A stretch of DNA of 64,000 bases from Methanomicrobiales archaeon. GTDB lineage: Archaea > Halobacteriota > Methanomicrobia > Methanomicrobiales > Methanospirillaceae. The notes beneath the pieces are model-generated. The model saw only the letters and a list, made by a program, of their open reading frames with translations, was not told the DNA's origin and searched no databases. A program made the translations under genes and the position numbers. Location of the stretch: assembly GCA_022841205.1 (NCBI GenBank), contig JALHCK010000005.1, positions 107,851 to 171,850 of the forward strand, given 5' to 3'. Positions 36,023-43,153 of this stretch are shown piece by piece (the stretch's first letter is position 1; each line of letters opens with the position of its first letter).

Positions 36023-37500
36023 ATGAACCGGATTGTACCGTCAGGTGCGGAACGGATAATGACGCTGTTGGCACTTTCTACAAGGGCCCTGTACTTTTCT
36101 TCGCTCGTCCGCAGTTCGGTGATGGTGTTCTTCAGCCTGGAGACCATGGCGGAAATGCTCTCTTCCAGGCCGATCATCTCTTTTCCGAAGGGTGAGGTGA
36201 TGGGATGGTCGAGGTCACCGCTGGCAATGGTGTTCACGTCCTCAATCATCTTCCTGGTAGGGCGGATGAGGTTGCGGATGGAGACAGATGTGAGGAGTGT
36301 ACAAGCCAGCAGGGCTACCAACCCGAGGAAGAGGTGGTATCTGATACTGGATGCGAGCGCTTCTTTAATCGGCTGGTCCGTGTATGTGAGCTCGATGATG
36401 CGGGAGAGGTCTGATCCGTAATTATCGTTCCCAAGTTCGACAAACAGGTAGCGGGTGGTGATGCCCCGGGCCTCATCCCGGAGGGTCAGAGACGTCCGGT
36501 TGGAAAGGACGCCACCGAGCAGAGCTTTGAGGGCGGGATCGGAAATATCCACAGAAGTATCGTTGATCCGCTCGCGAAGCGTGGTCTCAAATACCCGGGC
36601 ATCGACAAGATAGGGATTTGCATGCTCCACCTGGCCGATGAGGTCGTGGTCCAGGTACCCGAAACTGGCAATCGGGACGGATTTTACCGTAAGCCCCAGT
36701 TCCAGGATGTAGCGGTGATCCGCAGTCGGGTAGTAAGCATACTTCTTCATCTCCCCAGTTGTTTTTGCCGAGACCGCACGGTCCGGGTGCATGCCGTCCG
36801 AGACCCGGATCCGGTCAAGGTAATCGGCAAAGTAGGGGGCATAATCGCGGAACCGGAGTCCCAGGTCGTCATCGTAGGTAGTGGCGATGATGGTGGCATC
36901 TCCATCGATGACGTAGAGGTCCATCCCCTCTCCAAGCGCCCGCTGCACCGATTCAAGGTCCATGGCATAGGGATTTCTACCGGAACGTTCGTACTCAGCG
37001 AGAAAAAGTGGGAACGATCCCTCCATGCGGCTGTTCAGACTGTCATCGAAGATCCGGACGCCTTCCTCCTTGGTCCTGAAAACCGTGACAAGGCTTTCCT
37101 CGGTCTGGAGCTGGACCGCCCTGGCACTATCCCGCAGGGTCTGCTCTGTTGCATGGAAACTGATGCCGATCAGGCAAACTACGGCAATGGCCAGGATCGC
37201 AAAGATTGCAAGTATCAGGTAGTACGAAAACGGCCAGTCCCTGAAAGAAAATCTCCTCATGCAACCCTAGAATTTTCTATACGCCGGAGTAAAAGATACT
37301 TTCCCGGGACCTGGTGAACCGGTTCCACGAACTCTGTGCAACCTCGAGGGCTCGCTGGTTTTTCCGGTGCATGGGCGAATTTCGTGCCTTAAAGAGGGTT
37401 ATGCAATGGGTGTGATACAATCTCCCCGTTTCCCTTCGGAGCCTATTTCTCCCACGCGATCCAATAAACTGTGATAGTGCATGGAAACGTAGGGAGCACC

Positions 37501-37947
37501 ATGGGAGAGAAGGTCAGACTGGGAATCATCATCTGTGACAGGTACCGGACCTGTGCCGGAGGAAAGTGCCTGCGGGCGCTCCGCAACCGAGAGGGTGCGT
37601 TCGAACGCTACCGGGGAATGGAAGTGGAACTGGCCGGGTTTGCCACATGCAGCGGCTGTCCCGGCGGCAATGTCGAGTATGTCCCCCAGGAGATGAAGAA
37701 GAACGGTGCCGAGATTGTGCACCTTGCCACCGGCATGGTGGTCGGCTATCCACCCTGCCCGCGGATTGGATACTTCTCCCGGTTCATCCGGGAAAAATAC
37801 GGCATGGAGGTGGTGGTTGGAACCCATCCCATCCCCCAGAACTACTATACAACCCACTCCAGGCTCGGTTCCTGGGAAGGGGCTTCCTGGAAGGATATCA
37901 TCGCGCCGACGCTTACGGATGAAAAGACCCGGCTGGCCTACGACTGA
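37501..37947 (+). CDS. CGGC-domain protein (putative metal binding)
   Basis: A 148-residue cytoplasmic protein of the CGGC family (PF08821). The conserved cysteines are in CDRYRTCAGGKC near the start, the central ATCSGCPGGN that names the family, and GYPPCPRIGYF. The family is thought to bind a metal centre; its role is unknown. ATG at 37501 has AGGGAG upstream and begins the conserved part, so the in-frame start at 37471 is not used. Confidence 0.85.
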   Translation: MGEKVRLGIIICDRYRTCAGGKCLRALRNREGAFERYRGMEVELAGFATCSGCPGGNVEYVPQEMKKNGAEIVHLATGMVVGYPPCPRIGYFSRFIREKYGMEVVVGTHPIPQNYYTTHSRLGSWEGASWKDIIAPTLTDEKTRLAYD

Positions 37948-38004
37948 ACCCATTTTTTCCTGTAAAACTCCGATGATACCTCCTAGCCACATACCCCGCC
38001 GCTG

Positions 38005-38052
38005 AAAACCGAGTTGCGGTTTTCATGCGAGAATGCCGCTGGCAGCATTCTC
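38005..38052 (+). repeat. Two adjacent perfect hairpins in an intergenic stretch
   Basis: AAAACCG/CGGTTTT (38005-38011 and 38017-38023, 5-base loop) is followed six bases later by GAGAATGC/GCATTCTC (38029-38036 and 38045-38052, 8-base loop). Neither is followed by a T-tract, so they look like a structured RNA or a protein-binding element rather than a terminator. Confidence 0.6.
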
Positions 38053-38188
38053 ATCCTGTATGCGTGGCCTTCAGGAGATCATACCATTGTTACATAGCAG
38101 GTGAACCCCTGTAAAAACGGGATCACAGTCAGGCTCAGGCATATTCCTCCCGTTTCATCCCTCACCAGGGCTACCACTGGACCGGTGA

Positions 38189-38707
38189 TCACACCAGGGG
38201 TGCGGCTCTCAACAGGAGCCGCTCGTCTTTCACAGTGTAAACCGATCCATCCAGGTAGGTGACCGTGACGATGACCCGATCGGTACCGGTGGTGCCATTC
38301 AGGAGGATCCTGGTTCCCCTGGCCGGATTGAATGCCGATTCTCTCTCGGTTGTTCCATCGGAACGGATGACGGCCAAGTCTATCCGTGAAGGGAGGACTA
38401 GGCCGCTGCTCCCTTCATACAAGGCAGAAATCCAGGGATCTATTGCAACGGTATTTTTCTGTACCTGGATGCTGATCGCATAAATCGGGGGGGCGGTGCT
38501 GATCGATGGAGGATGCGATTCAGCAGGGATCGTTGGCACGGATGTTGCGATCTCTGTTGGCGGTGGCGGGGGTGGCAGGGGTTCTGGCACGGTTGTCTGA
38601 CCCGGTGCAACGGTTGGCAGGGACAGGGAGTGCTCGAAGGTATTCACACACCCGGCAATAATGCATACCAGGGTGAAGAGACCGAACAGGGAGAGTAAGA
38701 TTTTCAT
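38189..38707 (-). CDS. Lipoprotein, paralogue of the one at 34127
   Basis: A 172-residue exported protein with signal peptide ending VCIIAGC (lipobox), a long Pro/Thr-rich linker (PEPLPPPPPPTEIATS), and the same terminal domain as the lipoprotein at 34127: YAISIQVQKN...DPWISALYEGSSGL, VIRSDGTTE, DRVIVTVTYLDGSVYTV. The role is unknown. Confidence 0.75.
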   Translation of the reverse strand: MKILLSLFGLFTLVCIIAGCVNTFEHSLSLPTVAPGQTTVPEPLPPPPPPTEIATSVPTIPAESHPPSISTAPPIYAISIQVQKNTVAIDPWISALYEGSSGLVLPSRIDLAVIRSDGTTERESAFNPARGTRILLNGTTGTDRVIVTVTYLDGSVYTVKDERLLLRAAPLV

Positions 38708-38831
38708 ACTTTCACAATATCGCCTTCAATGATTTTAACATTCATACGGTAACGTGAATCTCACCCGCGGCATTAAGATACCAAGGTCCAAAAGAGATTG
38801 CGTCCACTCTAGGGTACGGGGACATAAGCCC

Positions 38832-39272
38832 ATGGACGAATTTATGCAGGTTGCAATCGAAGAAGCAAGGATGGGGGCTGCCGAGGGAGGCATCCCCATC
38901 GGCGCGGTGCTGGTCATCGGAAAAAAGATTGTCGGGCGAGGGCATAACCGGAGGGTGCAGACCGGGAGCCCGACCCTGCATGCCGAGGTGGACTGCCTTG
39001 AGAATGCCGGAAGGCTCACGGCACAGGAGTACAGGCAGGCAGTCCTGTACTCGACTCTATCGCCCTGTGACATGTGCAGCGGAGCGGTCCTTCTTTATAA
39101 AATCCCGAGAGTCATCATCGGTGAGCACAAGACATTCCGGGGACCTGAAGAGTATCTCCGCTCAAGAGGCGTAGAGCTGGTCGTCCTGGACAGCGAAGAG
39201 TGTATCCGGCTGATGGAGGAGTTCATTGCCTCCAATCCGGCGCTTTGGAAAGAGGATATAGGAGAGGAATGA
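38832..39272 (+). CDS. Cytosine deaminase, yeast FCY1 type
   Basis: A 146-residue cytidine-deaminase-fold enzyme that converts cytosine to uracil. Zinc ligands and catalytic Glu are visible in TLHAEVDC (His-Ala-Glu) and SPCDMCSGAV (PCxxC). The text around RGHNRRVQTGSPTLHAE, LENAGRL, YSTLSPCDMCSGA, and a C-terminal WKEDIGEE closely follow yeast FCY1, not bacterial TadA or CodA. It likely acts in pyrimidine salvage. ATG at 38832 was chosen as the start of the conserved helix; upstream in-frame residues are not conserved. Confidence 0.85.
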   Translation: MDEFMQVAIEEARMGAAEGGIPIGAVLVIGKKIVGRGHNRRVQTGSPTLHAEVDCLENAGRLTAQEYRQAVLYSTLSPCDMCSGAVLLYKIPRVIIGEHKTFRGPEEYLRSRGVELVVLDSEECIRLMEEFIASNPALWKEDIGEE

Positions 39273-39341
39273 AGCGAGTGCACAAACAGCTTCAGGGCCT
39301 GGCTTTTGGACCGATACAGACTTGTTTATACCTTACCGGTC

Positions 39342-39405
39342 ACCTGCAACAGGTACCTGTAAAGGAGATCCCTGCAGGCACGAGTGCCTGCCCATGAAAT
39401 AAATA
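39342..39405 (+). promoter_or_regulatory. Palindrome-rich promoter of the MFS gene
   Basis: ACCTGCAACAGGT (39342-39354) overlaps CAGGTACCTG (39350-39359), and a perfect 8-2-8 palindrome GCAGGCACGAGTGCCTGC lies at 39374-39391. A TATA box (AAATAAATA, 39397-39405) follows, about 35 bases before the GTG start. The layout suggests an operator for a regulator of the efflux pump. Confidence 0.55.
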
Positions 39406-39439
39406 GACTCATCGTCCTTAAAAGTACATCTCTTCTCCT

Positions 39440-40810
39440 GTGACCTCCCCGGTTGAAAAGAGGGTTCTGCTCCTCGTGGCGTCACTTTCCTCGTTCCTTG
39501 TCCCCTACACCGTATCATCGATAGCAGTCGCTCTCCCGGCCATCGGGGAAGACCTTGGTCTTGATGCTGTCGGCATGGGCTGGGTCACTTCAGCCTACCT
39601 GCTCACGGCAGCGATCTGCATTCTCCCCTTTGGCAAGCTTGCCGATATGCACGGCCGAAAACGCCTCTTTCTCCTGGGAAACGTCCTTTTTATTGTCGGC
39701 TCCTTTTTTGCTGCCCTGGCGTGGTCCGGCACCGTCCTGATCGCGGCCCGGGTCGTGCAGGGGCTCGGGGGGTCGCTTGTCTTTGCGACCTCGATTGCCA
39801 TCGTCACCGCAGTGTTTTCACCGGGTGAGCGGGGGAGGGCAATTGGGATCATCACCGCCACGATCTACGGCGGCCTCTCTATCGGTCCGTTTCTCGGGGG
39901 CATCCTCACCCAGCAGCTCGGATGGCCGAGCATCTTCCTGATCAATGTGCCGATAGGAATCATCGCCACGCTCGCCACGCTTGCATACATTCCCGGCGAA
40001 TGGGCGGACGGAGGTAGTCGCCGGTTTGATGCTGTTGGCGCGATCCTCTACGGCCTGATGCTCATCGGAGTCCTGTACGGGCTCACCCTCATGCCTGCAC
40101 CCGGTGCGATTCTCTGGATGGCGACGGGGGTTCTCTTCCTCTACGGGTTTGCCCGGTGGGAACGGGGGCATCCGGCCCCCATGCTCGATCTTGGGCTTTT
40201 TCGGAACAACACGGTATTTCTCTTCTCAAATGTCGCCTCCCTGATCAACTATGCAGTGGTCTTTGCCGTAAGCTTCCTAATGAGCCTCTCCCTCCAGTAC
40301 AACGGGGGGTTTGATGCCCAGACTACCGGGATCATCCTCGTATCCATGCCTATTGTACAGATGGTCGTCTCTCCACTATCAGGCCATTTATCGGACAGGA
40401 TTGATCCCCGGATCCTGGCCACCGCAGGGATGGCTTTCACCACGGCAGGGCTCGGCATGATGGCGTTTCTCCCGGAGTCAACATCGCTTATCTTCATCAT
40501 TTTCGGGCTGCTGATCCTCGGCCTTGGCTACGGTCTTTTCGCACCGCCGAATACCAACGCCATAATGAGCTCCGTGGAGGTTTACAACCTCGGTGTTGCA
40601 TCGGCCATGGTCGCCACGATGCGGGCCATCGGCCAGATGGTGAGCATGGCAATCGCCATGATGGTCTTCTCGTTCACGCTCGGTTCGCAGGCCATATCGC
40701 CCCTGGTCTACCCGGAGCTCCGGAATGCCGTCACCATTACCTTCTCCATCTTCTTCTTCATCGGGCTGGTTGGCATCTGGTGCTCTTATGCACGGGGAAA
40801 GACACGATAA
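39440..40810 (+). CDS. MFS drug efflux transporter, DHA2 (14-helix) type
   Basis: A 456-residue membrane protein with about 14 hydrophobic segments. Major facilitator motifs are visible: GKLADMHGRKRLFLLGN (motif A), RVVQGLGGSLVFATSIAIV (motif B), and SIGPFLGGILTQQLGWPSIFLINVPIGI (motif C/antiporter and D2 region), as in EmrB/QacA proton-driven drug exporters. Start is GTG at 39440. Palindromes upstream suggest regulation. Substrate not identified. Confidence 0.9.
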   Translation: MTSPVEKRVLLLVASLSSFLVPYTVSSIAVALPAIGEDLGLDAVGMGWVTSAYLLTAAICILPFGKLADMHGRKRLFLLGNVLFIVGSFFAALAWSGTVLIAARVVQGLGGSLVFATSIAIVTAVFSPGERGRAIGIITATIYGGLSIGPFLGGILTQQLGWPSIFLINVPIGIIATLATLAYIPGEWADGGSRRFDAVGAILYGLMLIGVLYGLTLMPAPGAILWMATGVLFLYGFARWERGHPAPMLDLGLFRNNTVFLFSNVASLINYAVVFAVSFLMSLSLQYNGGFDAQTTGIILVSMPIVQMVVSPLSGHLSDRIDPRILATAGMAFTTAGLGMMAFLPESTSLIFIIFGLLILGLGYGLFAPPNTNAIMSSVEVYNLGVASAMVATMRAIGQMVSMAIAMMVFSFTLGSQAISPLVYPELRNAVTITFSIFFFIGLVGIWCSYARGKTR

Positions 40811-41077
40811 GAGACGTTCGCTGGCGCCACTGCCCCGGCTTCTTTCCGAATGGAAAACACCACAAACACCATGCACTGAAGACATGCACAGCAGCAGTAC
40901 TGGAAGGCACTGGCGGTTGGCAAAGGTCGCGGCACGGAGAAACAAGGAGATTGACTTGATAATAAGAAAGGTTTTAAGATAGTTACGAGATATGAAGCTT
41001 GAACACTGATCCTGCTTCAGTCCTGCAAATGGAATTTGGCGGGTTCTTTAAAGAAAAATGGTATGGAGACGATTCCA

Positions 41078-41554
41078 ATGAAATATACAGGTATCCTGGC
41101 AGTCATGACCGTCCTCCTGGTCGGATTAAGCAGTGCTGCAACTGTAACTGATTACGAACTCATCCCGACCGGATCCGCGGATTTCTACAATTCCTCACTC
41201 ATTCCGACCGGATCTGCTCTCTCTGATTACAAGCTCATCCCGACCGGATCTGCGGATTTCTACAATTCCTCACTCATTCCGACCGGATCTGCTCTCTCTG
41301 ATTACAAGCTCATCCCGACCGGATCTGCGGATTTCTACAATTCCAAGCTCATCCCATCCGGATCTACACTCTCTGATTATAAGATCATACCGACGGGATC
41401 TGCTGCCCTCTACGACTACAAGCTCATCCCGACGGGATCTGCTGCCCTCTACGACTACAAGCTCATCCCGACGGGATCTGCTGCCCTCTACGATTATAAG
41501 CTCATCCCGACGGGATCTTCCAGCTGGTATGATTATAAGTTATTCCCTATCTGA
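41078..41554 (+). CDS. Secreted tandem-repeat protein (LIPTGS repeats)
   Basis: A 158-residue exported protein with a signal peptide (ILAVMTVLLVGLSSAA) and then almost nothing but eleven 12/13-residue units of the form x-x-[DN]-[YS]-[KS]-[LI]-I-P-[TS]-G-S-[AT]. Early units alternate DFYNSSLIPTGSA with LSDYKLIPTGSA (a 25-residue super-repeat); later ones read ALYDYKLIPTGSA. The last ends YDYKLFPI. Ten regular P-T-G turns suggest a beta-helical or fibrous surface element. ATG at 41078 follows GGAG nine bases upstream. A terminator follows. I know of no matching characterised family. Confidence 0.85.
   Translation: MKYTGILAVMTVLLVGLSSAATVTDYELIPTGSADFYNSSLIPTGSALSDYKLIPTGSADFYNSSLIPTGSALSDYKLIPTGSADFYNSKLIPSGSTLSDYKIIPTGSAALYDYKLIPTGSAALYDYKLIPTGSAALYDYKLIPTGSSSWYDYKLFPI
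41144..41551 (+). repeat. Tandem 36/39-bp repeat array
   Basis: Eleven coding repeats are visible by eye, with a 75-bp higher-order period in the first half and a 39-bp period in the second. Near-identical bases (for instance CTCATCCCGACCGGATCTGC) show recent duplication and gene conversion, and suggest copy number may vary between strains. Confidence 0.9.
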
Positions 41555-41576
41555 TCTTGAACGGCACAATAAATGA

Positions 41577-41600
41577 GAGATCAAAAAATCTCCTTTTTTT
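41577..41600 (+). terminator. Hairpin and T-tract terminator of the repeat protein
   Basis: GAGAT at 41577-41581 pairs with ATCTC at 41588-41592 across CAAAAA, and seven T residues follow. Confidence 0.65.
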
Positions 41601-42036
41601 CAGAATGACTCTCAAAGGTAAAGTGATAAACGCCCTGTATCCCATTAAATAAATCCTTCACAGGTTTCCTGGCACTGCCAGGAATTCGGATGAAACAGTT
41701 ACCGGTTGAACCGGGGTCCTGCCAGAATCAGTTTTGAGTGAAACAACCGGGTTTCGGCCGTTGAACTTTCATGCGGCAACAGGTGTCCTCAGAATTTCTG
41801 AAAAACTCACTTTTCTGTATGATCTGTGAACGCGTATGGAATAAGCCGGTTCCCAGTAAATGGCCCCCATAAGAGAATCTAGGCCGGGATATCATTTTCC
41901 TTCACTGTTGAGATAATACCCGGCCTCTACCATGGTGCGAGAGCATTGCCCAGGAAGCGTTAAATCACATGATTCTGGTGGGAGGTCAGGTATCTGTGGC
42001 CCAACCCTTATCGCCTCAGGAAAGACACCCACTACC
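41601..42036. other. Gene-free stretch with two palindromes
   Basis: No gene is seen in about 435 bases. A perfect palindrome TTCCTGGCACTGCCAGGAA (8-3-8) is at 41666-41684, and CCGGTTGAACCGG (6-1-6) is at 41702-41714, 17 bases later. Frames in this segment lack ribosome binding sites. Confidence 0.5.
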
Positions 42037-42854
42037 ATGACATCCCGCCTTCAGCTGACCGTTCTCGTCGATAATAACACACTGACCGATCGGTTCTTCA
42101 TGGCAGAGCCCGCCCTCTCGTTCCTGCTCCAGACATCCGGGAAAAAGATCCTGTTCGATGCCGGGTATTCCGGCCTTTTCCTGGCCAATGCCGGGAAGAT
42201 GGGACTCGATCTCCGGGATCTTGACACCGTGGTGCTCTCCCATGGCGACCTGGATCATTCGTGGGGGCTTGTCCCCCTTGTCCAGTCCCTGACAGAAGCA
42301 CGGATCGAAGGCATCGCCCACAGGATCCCGGAACTGGTCGCCCACCCCCTCTGTTTCTGCCCGCGGGAAGCACTACCCCTGCTGGATATCGGCTCCATTT
42401 TCGATATAGGCGAGGTCCGACGCCAGTTCCCGCTAAACCTTTCGGGCGGGCCTGTCTGGATAACCGATCGCCTGGTTTTCCTGGGGGAGATACCGCGGAG
42501 GTTCCCGTTTGAAGAGATCGATCCTGGAAAGAGGAGGATCCGCCTGCCCGATGGCAGGATAGAGCCTGACCAGATCCTCGATGACTCGGCACTCGCGTTT
42601 CGCTCCGACCAAGGCCTGGTCATCATCACCGGTTGCTCGCATTCCGGTATCTGCAACATCACCGAGTACGCCCGGGAAGTCTGCGGAGAGCCCCGGGTCA
42701 CCGATATCATCGGGGGTCTCCACCTCCCCTCCAATCGCTCTCCCTGCAGGCCCTCTATGCCTGCCACTGCACATCGCTTGCCTCAAAGATCGCCCTTGCG
42801 GAGTTCTGCCCGGTGAAGGAAGTGGGTGTGGGCCTGAAGCTTTCGTGGCCATAG
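42037..42854 (+). pseudogene. Metallo-beta-lactamase-fold hydrolase, frame broken near its end
   Basis: The N-terminal part is a normal MBL-fold: TVLVDNNTL, LFDAGYSGL and the metal motif SHGDLDHSWG, then GCSHSGICNI and DIIGGLHL. The frame then breaks around 42725-42740. A different frame resumes with LQSLSLQALYACHCTSLASK...EVGVGLKLSW, which is the ordinary family C-terminus with its metal-binding ACHC. About 20 residues of the linker appear to be missing. Intact relatives are of the cyclic-phosphate-hydrolysing or 7,8-dihydropterin-6-methyl branch of the fold (inferred). Confidence 0.75.
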
Positions 42855-43153
42855 TACCCCAGGACAATGGGCTCCGTGCAGCCCCTGGAGAGGGAGGAGC
42901 CCGGTTTTCCGGACGTTGATGCGCAGTAATCTTTCCGATATCCGGTAAGAACGACATGGTTTTTCGATGAGGGCAATAAGATGGCCGAGTGGATCCGGAA
43001 GGCTCGTAAGTATGTGTTAATATGGAAAGTTTCTTTTTATGCCTCTCCTGCCCGGTATCTTGATGCAAAAGCGGAGATGAGGGGTCAGGGTCGATTGCTC
43101 CATACTATTATAGGCAGCCCTGCCGGAGAATTCTAGGAAACGAACACCTGGCC

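Larger units (their letters stand above)
34707..37260 (-). pseudogene. Broken CACHE-like/HAMP/PAS-PAS/histidine kinase
   Basis: The intact order would be a 37-residue first helix, an extracytoplasmic sensor (ERSGRNPYAMDLE), a second helix, HAMP (IASGDLDHP), two PAS domains, HisKA (SVSHDLRAPLRAISGYS) and HATPase (SDNGVGFDMQF, GTGVGLAIV). The coding frame breaks three times. In both PAS domains the text jumps from F-I-[NR] straight to DLVGTIVPAIES, losing the usual middle of the PAS, and in each case the frame runs into the same RPGRHHCPCH tail (about 36022 and 35679). Near 35042 one G of a GGG run is missing, breaking the ATPase half. Paralogous to the intact kinase at 7082. Confidence 0.75.

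Noticed and set aside
36015..36030. Programmed frameshift in the kinase PAS domains
   Set aside because: Besides the frame change, conserved residues in the middle of each PAS domain are absent, so slippage alone could not restore the protein.
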